Positions 54,325-61,621 of a DNA stretch of 62,869 bases are shown one piece after another. Positions within the stretch are counted from its first letter, which is position 1. The number at the start of each line of letters is the position of its first letter. The stretch spans positions 1 to 62,869 of the forward strand of contig JAJEBS010000119.1 in the NCBI GenBank assembly GCA_022822425.1, read 5' to 3'. The stretch comes from Gemmatimonadota bacterium (GTDB lineage: Bacteria > Gemmatimonadota > Gemmatimonadetes > Longimicrobiales > Gaopeijiaceae). The notes under the pieces were generated by a model that ran no database searches, was not told where the DNA came from, and worked only from the letters and a program-made list of their open reading frames with translations. A program made the translations under genes and the position numbers.

Positions 54325-56111
54325 CAGACGTCCGCCGGCGTCTTCAAAAGCCACTGTCCGCGTCTCCCGAGCCTCGGTCCGGACGCTTCCTCGACCGCGA
54401 AATCCGCTGGGCGCTGGGGTTCGTCCGCCCCTACGCGAAATGGCTGGTCCTGGTGCTCGCCCTGAGCCTGGCCGGCACCGCCCTCTCGCTCTACATCCCC
54501 TACCTCTCCAAGGACCTGGTGGACACGGCCCTCCTGGGGCAGGACGGCGCCGCGCTCACCCGCATCGTGGCGCTCTTCGCGGGGATCACGGTGGTGTCGT
54601 TCGGGCTGAACGTGGTTGCGGGGCTCCGCTACACGCGCACGTCGGCGGACATCCTCTTCGACATGCGCCTCGCCCTGTACGGGCACCTGCAGCGGCTTTC
54701 GCCCCGGTTTTACGCGCGCACGCCCGTGGGCGACATCATGTCGCGCATCAACAACGACATCGGCGAGATCCAGCGCATCGTCTCCGAGAGCCTGCTCGCG
54801 TGGCTGGGCAACATCGCGTATCTGCTGGGGACGGTGGGGATCCTGCTCTGGCTGGATGCCCGGCTTTTCCTGGTGAGCCTCGCGATCCTGCCGCCGTGTC
54901 TGTGGGCGCTGGTGCGCTACAGGAGGCGGCTTGAGAGCATCACCTCCGAGCTGCGCGAGCGGAGCGCCGGGATCGGCAGCTTCCTGATCGAGACCATCCT
55001 GGGGCTCAAGCTGACCGTGGCGTCGAACGCGCAGCGGCGGGAGCAGAGGCGGTTCCGGCGGAAGAACGACGCTTTCATCCGGACGCTGATGTCGATGCGG
55101 CTGCTGACGTACCTCGCGGGCGGGCTGCCCGGGCTGATCCTGGCGGGCGGGGTGGCGGTGATCTTCCTGTACGGGGGCCAGCGGGTGATCGCGGAGGCGA
55201 TCACGATGGGGACGTTCGTCGCCTTCATGGCCTACCAGATGCGGCTGCTGGGACCGATCCAGGGGCTGATGGGGCTGTACGCGAGCCTCGCGACGGCGCG
55301 GGTCTCGCTCGGGCGCGTGCATGTGATTCTGGACACCCCGGTCGAGGTGCGCGACCCGGCGCGGCCGGAGAGCGCGGAGGGGCTGCGCGGGGAGTTGCGG
55401 CTGGAGGGGGTGAGCTTTTCGTTCGGGCGCGGGGAGCCCGTGCTGGACGGGGTCGACCTTGTCGTGGGGGAGGGGGAGGTGGTGGCGGTTGTGGGCGCGA
55501 GCGGGAGCGGCAAGTCCACCATCGTGGACCTGCTGTCGCGGCAGCTCGACCCGGATGCCGGCCGGATCCTCCTGGGCGGCCGCGACCTGCGTGCGCTCCG
55601 GCTGGAGGCCGTGCGCGCGCGGGTGGTGGCGGTGGAGCAGGAGCCGTTCCTGTTCAACACCACCATCGCGGAGAACATCCGCTACGGCCGGCCGGGGGCC
55701 TCGGACGGGGAGGTGGAGGCAGCCGCGCGCGCGGTGGGGCTGGACGCTTTCCTGGCGACCCTGCCGGACGGACTGGACACGCAGGTGGGCGAGCAGGGGC
55801 GGGAGCTGTCGGTGGGGCAGCGCCAGCGGGTCGCGGTCGCGCGCGCCTTCCTGGCCGACCCGGCGGTGCTGGTGCTCGACGAACCCACCTCGTCGCTCGA
55901 CCCCGCCTCCGAGCGCGCGCTGATGGAGGGCTACCAGGTCGTGATGCGCGGGCGCACGACCATCCTGGTCTCCCACCGTCTCGCGCTCGCCCGGCGGGCC
56001 GACCGGGTCGTGGTGCTGGAGCGCGGCCGCATCGTCGAGGAGGGCACCGCCGCGGAGCTGCTGGCGCGGCACGGGACGTTCGCCCGGCTGTTCGGGAGGG
56101 AGGGGGGGTAG
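54249..56111 (+). CDS. qhpF: ABC transporter, exporter type (QhpF-like)
   Basis: The 620-residue half-transporter has a six-helix exporter membrane domain (about 50-340) and an ATPase domain with Walker A GASGSGKST, signature LSVGQRQRVAVARAF and Walker B VLVLDEPTSSLD. QhpF exports the modified gamma subunit, which has no Sec signal. The GTG at 54249, within qhpB, is the only start in frame before the membrane domain; a start closer to residue 40 would need a non-standard codon. The gene ends directly at the antisense PIN gene. Confidence 0.88.
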   Translation: MAGRRHDALPAGAGDWRRGRLRRFVADVRRRLQKPLSASPEPRSGRFLDREIRWALGFVRPYAKWLVLVLALSLAGTALSLYIPYLSKDLVDTALLGQDGAALTRIVALFAGITVVSFGLNVVAGLRYTRTSADILFDMRLALYGHLQRLSPRFYARTPVGDIMSRINNDIGEIQRIVSESLLAWLGNIAYLLGTVGILLWLDARLFLVSLAILPPCLWALVRYRRRLESITSELRERSAGIGSFLIETILGLKLTVASNAQRREQRRFRRKNDAFIRTLMSMRLLTYLAGGLPGLILAGGVAVIFLYGGQRVIAEAITMGTFVAFMAYQMRLLGPIQGLMGLYASLATARVSLGRVHVILDTPVEVRDPARPESAEGLRGELRLEGVSFSFGRGEPVLDGVDLVVGEGEVVAVVGASGSGKSTIVDLLSRQLDPDAGRILLGGRDLRALRLEAVRARVVAVEQEPFLFNTTIAENIRYGRPGASDGEVEAAARAVGLDAFLATLPDGLDTQVGEQGRELSVGQRQRVAVARAFLADPAVLVLDEPTSSLDPASERALMEGYQVVMRGRTTILVSHRLALARRADRVVVLERGRIVEEGTAAELLARHGTFARLFGREGG

Positions 56112-56537
56112 TCAGGCCCCCGGCAAAGGTCGCCGGCGGGAAGCGAACACTTCCACGGAAACCGGCAGCCCGGGAGTTCCGGCCAGACGGGCGTCCGTCG
56201 TAAGCAACGGGGCATCGAGGACTTCGGCCAGCGTGACGTATGCTGCGTCGTAGGAGGTCAGGTTGTATCGCCAGGACCAGATTCTCGGCAGTAACGGTCC
56301 GTGCGGGTGCCGGTGCAGATCGAGATCCCTCAGATTGTCGATGCCGCAGGCGATGCGGTCGGGCGGGATGATGTCGGTCAGTTCGTAACGCCGGAGGACA
56401 CTGAGGACCTCGATATCCACGAGCTCGGGACTGTGCAGCGAGAGCCGGGGATCGGCGATCCTCGTGAGAATCTCCATCCCCGACCGGGTTCCGAGCACCA
56501 GCTCTACGACCGCGGAGGCGTCCAGGACCGCGATCAC
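56112..56537 (-). CDS. vapC: PIN-domain toxin, VapC-like
   Basis: The 141-residue protein has the PIN core with Asp6 in VLDASAVVELVLGT, Glu43 in ELVDIEVLSVLRR and Asp97 in SYDAAYVTLAE, followed by LLTTDARLA. This matches VapC toxins of the FitB-like branch. It starts 6 bases after the antitoxin stop and lies antisense between qhpF and qhpE. Its coding sequence abuts the end of qhpF exactly. Confidence 0.88.
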   Translation of the reverse strand: MIAVLDASAVVELVLGTRSGMEILTRIADPRLSLHSPELVDIEVLSVLRRYELTDIIPPDRIACGIDNLRDLDLHRHPHGPLLPRIWSWRYNLTSYDAAYVTLAEVLDAPLLTTDARLAGTPGLPVSVEVFASRRRPLPGA

Positions 56538-56543
56538 GTCGGG

Positions 56544-56774
56544 CTAACGCTTCTCCCGCTCCTCTCGCAGGATCTTGCGCGGAGGGGGGTCGAGTTCGAT
56601 GGGTGGCAACCGGGAGATTCTTGCCAACAACTCGTCGCGCGTCGGTTTCTCGAGCAGCCGTTCGATCTCGCGGAGTACGTAGTCGGACATGGAAAGGCCG
56701 AGATGCGCAGCGCGGGCCTTGAGCCGACGATGGACGGCATCGGGGACGTTGCGAATCTGAACCATCTTGTACAT
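56544..56774 (-). CDS. vapB: FitA/CopG-type antitoxin
   Basis: The 76-residue protein has the FitA-like opening VQIRNVPDAVHRRLKARAAHLGLSMSDYVLREIERL, a ribbon-helix-helix DNA-binding domain, and a short C-terminal arm ending in PPRKILREER. The ATG at 56774 or one at 56765 may start it. It is upstream of the PIN toxin in one operon. Confidence 0.87.
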   Translation of the reverse strand: MYKMVQIRNVPDAVHRRLKARAAHLGLSMSDYVLREIERLLEKPTRDELLARISRLPPIELDPPPRKILREEREKR

Positions 56775-56869
56775 GTGTATAGCATGGTTTCATGTGGTTC
56801 GCATGTCAACGATGTCGCCCTCCCCGCCGCGCTTGGTGGCGGGAGCCTCTACGCTATATCATCAATCTC

Positions 56870-57634
56870 ATGACCCCAATGGAAGGATGGGAACAGCGCG
56901 AGCTGCGGCTGGACGATGGTGCTGTCGTGGAGCATGACGGCAAGGACATCCGCATCGCGGTGGTGGACAGCGGCGTTCATGCGGCGCACCCCCACGTGGG
57001 TGGGGTAGCCGGTGGCGTGGCCATCGGGTCGGACGGATCGGAAGCCGACGACTACGTCGACTGGCTCGGCCACGGGACGGCCGTTGCCGCCGCAATCAGG
57101 GAGAAGGCGCCCGGAGCCGAGTTGTTTGCCGTGAAGGTGTTCGGCGACCGGCTGGCCACCAACTGCGATGCCCTGGTGCGAGCCATCGAATGGGCGGCCG
57201 AGCATGAGGCACGGCTCGTCAACCTCAGCCTCGGCACGTCGAACCCGGCGCACGAAGCCAGGCTGGCCGCGGCGGTGAAGGAGGCAGCGGAGCGCGGCGC
57301 TCTCGTCGTGTCGGCCCGGCAGAGCGATGGCGTGCGCTGGCTCCCGGGGTCAATCCCCGGCGCCATCGGCGTGCTGCTCGACTGGAGCTGTCCCCGCCAC
57401 GCGGTGCGGGTGGGAACCGACCACCAGGGAGCCCGGACCTTCCTCGCCTCGGGTTTTCCGCGACCGATTCCCGGCGTCTCTCCCGCGCGCAACCTGGGTG
57501 GGATCAGCTTCGCGGTGGCCAACGTAACGGGCGTACTTGCCCGGCTGATCGAGGCGGAGCCGAAGGCGGGCAGCCCGGGTCAGGTCTTCGAGTTGGCCCG
57601 CCGTCACGCCGTCCTGCGTCCGGCCAGCCAATAG
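56870..57634 (+). CDS. qhpE: Subtilisin-like serine protease (QhpE-like leader peptidase)
   Basis: The 254-residue S8-family protein has Asp33 in IAVVDSGV, His68 in GHGTAVAAAI and Ser213 in GGISFAVANVTG as its triad. It lacks a signal peptide and a pro-domain, as expected of a cytoplasmic enzyme that removes the QhpC leader. The oxyanion-hole Asn of subtilisins is not seen; the matching strand reads VVSARQSDG. The ATG at 56870 begins a compact protein; the frame is open 26 codons further upstream with unlikely sequence. It is separated from qhpF by the antisense VapBC pair, so it probably needs its own promoter. The final 31 bases overlap the convergent permease gene. Confidence 0.85.
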   Translation: MTPMEGWEQRELRLDDGAVVEHDGKDIRIAVVDSGVHAAHPHVGGVAGGVAIGSDGSEADDYVDWLGHGTAVAAAIREKAPGAELFAVKVFGDRLATNCDALVRAIEWAAEHEARLVNLSLGTSNPAHEARLAAAVKEAAERGALVVSARQSDGVRWLPGSIPGAIGVLLDWSCPRHAVRVGTDHQGARTFLASGFPRPIPGVSPARNLGGISFAVANVTGVLARLIEAEPKAGSPGQVFELARRHAVLRPASQ

Positions 57635-59055
57635 AAGACCAGCCCGGCCGCGATCAGTCCAAGGCCGATGAGGCCCTGCGCCGGGCGGTCGAGCAGGATG
57701 TACAGCAACGTCCACGATGTCAGCGCGAGGTAGACGAGGGGCGTGACCGGATAGCCCCAGGCGCGGTAGGGGCGTTCGAGCTCCGGCTCGCGCCTCCGCA
57801 GCACGAAGATTCCCGCCACAGCGAGCAGGCTGTTCAGCCCCAGCGTGAATCCCGAGAACACCAGGATGGCCTCGAAGGACGCGCTGAAGATGAAGAGGAG
57901 GGACAGCGCGGCCTGCGTCAGAATCGCGACCCTGGGGATGCCGGCCGGGGTCCTCTTCGCCAGGAATCGAAAGGCGGGATGGTCCTCGCCGATGACGTGC
58001 AGGACCCTTGGCCCCGCCAGCACCATGGCGCTCACCGTGGAGACCAGCAGCACGGCCAGGGTGACGCCCATGATGTCGGCTCCGAGGGGGCCGAAGGTGT
58101 GCATGGCGGCAATGTGGCCCACCTCGAGCCTTCCCTCCAGCTCGGACATCGGCGCCGCCCTCAGGAAGGTGTAGTTGAGGGCCAGGTAGAGAACCATGAC
58201 CAGCAGGGTGCCGCCCGCGAGCACGCCCGGCAGCGTGCGGCCCGGGTCCTTGAGTTCGCCGGTCAGGTAGGTGGCGGCGTTCCACCCCGTGTACGCGTAC
58301 GAGACGTAGATGAGCGACACGGCGAAGGCGCCGCCGAAAACGAGCTGCGCGTCCCCGGCGGCAGGGAGGAGCGCCACCGGCTCGGGCGCCTCGATCAGGG
58401 CGAAGGCGGCGGCGCAGAAGGCGGCGATCAGGATCACCTTGGCCGTGGTGAAGCTGCGCTGGAAGAAGGACGAGGCGCCGTAGGTGGCCGAGTGCACCCA
58501 CGCCGCCGCGGCGACCAGGCCCGCCGCCAGCCAGGTGGGCGACAGGGCGGGGAAGACCGAGGCCAGATAGGCGCCGAAGGTGATGGCGGCCAGCGCGGTG
58601 GGGGCGGCAAACCCGACCGTGGCCGAGATCCATCCCGACACGAAGCCCGCCGCAGGGTGGTAGATGCGACCCAGAAAGGTGTACTCCCCGCCCGAGCGCC
58701 GCAGCGCCGCGCCCAGTTCCGCGTAGGTGATCGCGCCGCAGAAAGCCGCCACGCCGCCGACCACCCAGAGCAGCAGGAGCGGGAAGGTGGACCGGATGGT
58801 CTCCAGCTGGAAGCCCAGGCTGGTGAACACCCCGGTGCCGATCATGTTGGCGACCACGACCGCGGCGGCCGCATGGAAGCCGTATCCGCGCACGGATGTC
58901 GCCCGGCTGTCCGCGGGTTCCCGAGGCGCAGCGCCGCGACCGCCCGATACCCTGTCGTCGCGCCCCGCACCCCCGGACCCGGGTCCCGTCTCGCCTGCGG
59001 ATGTGGAGTGCATGGAGCGCCTGGGCGTGGATTCCGTCTCGATCCGACCATCCAT
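57604..59055 (-). CDS. APC-family amino acid permease
   Basis: The 483-residue protein has a hydrophilic N-terminus of about 55 residues and about 12 membrane helices. The first unwound helix, VVVANMIGTGVFTS, is the hallmark of the APC superfamily, and AITYAELGAALRRSGGEYTFL and AYTGWNAATYLTGELKDP are family segments. It should import or exchange amino acids, or possibly amines, across the inner membrane. Position next to the amine dehydrogenase genes makes an amine or amino acid substrate attractive, but this is inference. The ATG at 59055 leaves a long charged leader; a later start is possible. Confidence 0.87.
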   Translation of the reverse strand: MDGRIETESTPRRSMHSTSAGETGPGSGGAGRDDRVSGGRGAAPREPADSRATSVRGYGFHAAAAVVVANMIGTGVFTSLGFQLETIRSTFPLLLLWVVGGVAAFCGAITYAELGAALRRSGGEYTFLGRIYHPAAGFVSGWISATVGFAAPTALAAITFGAYLASVFPALSPTWLAAGLVAAAAWVHSATYGASSFFQRSFTTAKVILIAAFCAAAFALIEAPEPVALLPAAGDAQLVFGGAFAVSLIYVSYAYTGWNAATYLTGELKDPGRTLPGVLAGGTLLVMVLYLALNYTFLRAAPMSELEGRLEVGHIAAMHTFGPLGADIMGVTLAVLLVSTVSAMVLAGPRVLHVIGEDHPAFRFLAKRTPAGIPRVAILTQAALSLLFIFSASFEAILVFSGFTLGLNSLLAVAGIFVLRRREPELERPYRAWGYPVTPLVYLALTSWTLLYILLDRPAQGLIGLGLIAAGLVFYWLAGRRTA

Positions 59056-59145
59056 AATACGCCTTTGGGTTGGACCGGCGACCCGCTCGGCAGTAGAATC
59101 GGCCTGTCGCAGATCGGCGTGGCCGAAGACAGCAGGGAGGAACCC

Positions 59146-59970
59146 ATGAAGAATCATCACTCATTCCCTAAGAAACTCGCCGCCGGCATCGCAACGGCCT
59201 GCCTTCTGGGCGCCCTGTACGCCTGCCAGGCGGACGCACCGGGCCAGGCGGATGCGGAGGAGCAAATGGAGGCAGAACACGCGCAGGAGGCGGAGGGCGG
59301 CGAGGTTCACTGGAGCTATGAGGGCGACACCGGTCCCGACCGCTGGGGCGGGCTGGACCCGTCCTTCGCGGTCTGCGACGCCGGTGTTCAGCAATCCCCG
59401 ATCGACCTGGCGGGCGCGATCCCGGCGGGCGGCGGAGGGCTCGAGATCCAGTGGCAGCCCACGGACGGGGAGGTGGTCGACAACGGGCACACCATCCAGG
59501 TCAACATGGCCGAAGGGAATACGATAACCCTGGAGGGCCGGCGGTTCTCCATGCTGCAGTTCCACTTCCATCTGCCGAGTGAGCACACCGTCGAGGGAGG
59601 GGTCTACCCGATGGAAGTGCACTTCGTGCATCAGGCCGAGGAGGGGGACCTCGCGGTGGTCGGAGTCTTCATGGATGCGGGCGAGGCCCATGCAGCCATA
59701 CAGGCCATATGGGATGCCATACCCGGCGTCGACGAGGCCCCCGCTCCGCTCGCCGGGATCGACCCGAACGCCTTCCTGCCCGAAGGGCGCGCCTACTTCC
59801 GCTACGCCGGCTCTCTGACCACGCCGCCCTGCTCCGAGGTGGTGAGCTGGGTGGTGATGACCGAGTCGATAGCCGTCTCGCAGGCGCAGGTTGACGCCTT
59901 CGCGGCCCTGTATCCGATGAACGCGCGTCCGGTCCAGCCGCTCCATCGGCGGTTCATCCTCCTCAAATAG
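59146..59970 (+). CDS. Alpha-carbonic anhydrase lipoprotein
   Basis: The 274-residue protein has a lipobox (LYAC, Cys27), an acidic linker and an alpha-type carbonic anhydrase domain. Zinc ligands are His140 and His142 in LQFHFHLPSEH and His159 in MEVHFVH. His115 in DNGHTIQV is the usual proton shuttle, and Cys77 with the Cys of TTPPCSE could form the conserved disulfide. It hydrates CO2 in the periplasm. GGGAGGAACCC precedes the ATG. It is divergent from the permease gene by 90 bases. Confidence 0.93.
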   Translation: MKNHHSFPKKLAAGIATACLLGALYACQADAPGQADAEEQMEAEHAQEAEGGEVHWSYEGDTGPDRWGGLDPSFAVCDAGVQQSPIDLAGAIPAGGGGLEIQWQPTDGEVVDNGHTIQVNMAEGNTITLEGRRFSMLQFHFHLPSEHTVEGGVYPMEVHFVHQAEEGDLAVVGVFMDAGEAHAAIQAIWDAIPGVDEAPAPLAGIDPNAFLPEGRAYFRYAGSLTTPPCSEVVSWVVMTESIAVSQAQVDAFAALYPMNARPVQPLHRRFILLK

Positions 59971-60014
59971 CGCGTGCACCCGGGAGCCGTGTAGCGCGCC
60001 TGAGAGTCGCCCCG

Positions 60015-60581
60015 GTGTCGAACCGCGTGCCCGGCCGCATCCCCGTGGTCGGCGTCATGGGCTCCGGCTCCGCCCGGCACGCCGATCTCGCAGGGCCCCT
60101 GGGCCGCGCACTTGCCCGGATGGGCGTGCACCTGCTGACGGGGGGCGGGGCCGGGGTCATGGAGTCCGTCTCGAGGGGCTTCATCGCGGTGCCGGATCGG
60201 GAGGGACTGGTCATCGGGATCCTCCCGGCGGGGGACGCGCGCCCCGATCGAACGGACGCGGATCCCGGCACTCCCCCCGGCTATCCCAATCCGTGGGTTG
60301 AACTTGCCATCCGCACTCACCTCGACGCCCGTGGCGACGACGGTTCCGGCATCCGTTCACGCAACCACATCAACATCCTGTCGTCCGATGTCGTCATCGC
60401 GTTGCCGGGATCGTCGGGGACGGCTTCGGAGGTGGAGCTTGCGATCCGTTACGGGCGACCCGTCATCCTGCTGGGAGACACCGCTCGGGCGGAGCACCTG
60501 TCAGTCCCCGTGCCGTCGACGGAGAGTGTGGACGAAGCCGTGGAGTTCGTGCGCCACACCCTGCAGATGGTCTCTGGATGA
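60015..60581 (+). CDS. LOG-like/TIGR00725 family protein (SLOG fold)
   Basis: The 188-residue protein has the Rossmann-like SLOG motifs [25 protein letters not shown] and the nucleotide-binding [24 protein letters not shown]. Relatives are described as molybdenum cofactor carrier-like or LOG-type (cytokinin-activating) proteins; the PGGxGTxxE motif reads PGSSGTASE here. Function not assigned. The GTG at 60015 leads the fold directly. It is 44 bases after the carbonic anhydrase gene. Confidence 0.82.
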   Translation: MSNRVPGRIPVVGVMGSGSARHADLAGPLGRALARMGVHLLTGGGAGVMESVSRGFIAVPDREGLVIGILPAGDARPDRTDADPGTPPGYPNPWVELAIRTHLDARGDDGSGIRSRNHINILSSDVVIALPGSSGTASEVELAIRYGRPVILLGDTARAEHLSVPVPSTESVDEAVEFVRHTLQMVSG

Positions 60582-60675
60582 GACGAAATCGACGCGGATC
60601 CGGCCCGTCGGAGCGCGAGGGGGCCGCCGGGCGGTTACCTTCCTGAAGACCCTTCCAACATCCAAGGAGCAGGAG

Positions 60676-61089
60676 ATGCGTAATCCATTTCGCGGGGTGC
60701 TCGCGCTGCTGGCGCTGGCCGGCGTCGCATGCGCGGGCGATGAAGCCGGAGTGATCACCACCGCCAGCGGCCTTCAATATGAAGTGCTGCGACAGGGTGA
60801 CGGCCCGATGCCGACCATGAACGACGAGGTCGTCGTCCACTACCGCGGGACGCTCACCGACGGAACCCAGTTCGACGCCTCCTATGACAGGGGCGAGCCC
60901 AACACCTTCCCGGTGAACGGCCTTATCGAGGGATTCAGCGAGGCGCTCCAGCTGATGTCGGTCGGCAGCCACGTCCGCGTCACGATCCCGTCGGAGCTGG
61001 CCTACGGCGAGGCCGGCGCGGGTGCGCTGATCGGCCCCAACGAGACCCTGATCTTCGAGATCGAACTGCTGGAGGTCGTTGGGAGATAG
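60676..61089 (+). CDS. FKBP-type peptidyl-prolyl isomerase, secreted
   Basis: The 137-residue protein has a signal or lipoprotein leader (Cys19 in GVACAG) and one FKBP domain: [45 protein letters not shown] and [13 protein letters not shown], then [10 protein letters not shown]. It should catalyse proline isomerisation during folding of envelope proteins. GGAGCAGGAG precedes the ATG. It converges on the small membrane protein gene with 7 bases between stops. Confidence 0.92.
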   Translation: MRNPFRGVLALLALAGVACAGDEAGVITTASGLQYEVLRQGDGPMPTMNDEVVVHYRGTLTDGTQFDASYDRGEPNTFPVNGLIEGFSEALQLMSVGSHVRVTIPSELAYGEAGAGALIGPNETLIFEIELLEVVGR

Positions 61090-61096
61090 CTCGGCC

Positions 61097-61534
61097 CTAC
61101 AGATTCCCCGTCACCAGCCTCACCACGAACGCGACCATGAGCATGATCGTGGGGATGACGAAGGCGACGCCTACCCCGAGGGTCAGCCCCGCGCGGAAGA
61201 GCGCCGGCCCGACCGGGCGCAGGCTGCGTCCCCAGATCTTGTGCAGCGCACTCTCGACCATCCACCCGAGCGTGTAGCAGAGGTTCGCCATGACCGCGAA
61301 GGGCAGGATCGCCGGGAGCGCCTGCACCACCTCCGACAGCGGGTTCAGGGTGAGGAGCGCCATGAAGATGGTGCCGATCCCGGACCCCGCGAGCACCGCG
61401 TTGTAGGCGAGGCGCCGCTTTTCCCACCACTTGACGATCCCGCCGACCGTGCGTTCGGCCGGGGCGGGATAGAGGAAGCGGACGAGCGCCGACTCCGCGG
61501 GGCCGTCGCCCGCCGAATACTGCTCCATGCTCAT
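61097..61534 (-). CDS. Small membrane protein of unknown function
   Basis: From the ATG at 61534 the product is 145 residues. A charged N-terminus leads to three hydrophobic helices, near ALLTLNPLSEVVQALPAILPF, ANLCYTLGWMV and LGVGVAFVIPTIMLMVAFVVR. I do not recognise the family. The frame extends 18 codons upstream to 61588 with less plausible sequence. Nothing in the context suggests a role. Confidence 0.6.
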   Translation of the reverse strand: MSMEQYSAGDGPAESALVRFLYPAPAERTVGGIVKWWEKRRLAYNAVLAGSGIGTIFMALLTLNPLSEVVQALPAILPFAVMANLCYTLGWMVESALHKIWGRSLRPVGPALFRAGLTLGVGVAFVIPTIMLMVAFVVRLVTGNL

Positions 61535-61621
61535 TCGATCGGATGGGGTCACGGGCCTCCTCGCTGGACGGTGGTATCCGTTGGACACCCGCGCGGATCC
61601 TGAAGTTGCCCCGGGCCGGCC

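Noticed and set aside
54213-56072. Long minus-strand open frame opposite qhpF
   Set aside because: Same reasons: it is an antisense shadow of an intact ABC transporter gene with runs of Arg, Gln and His.
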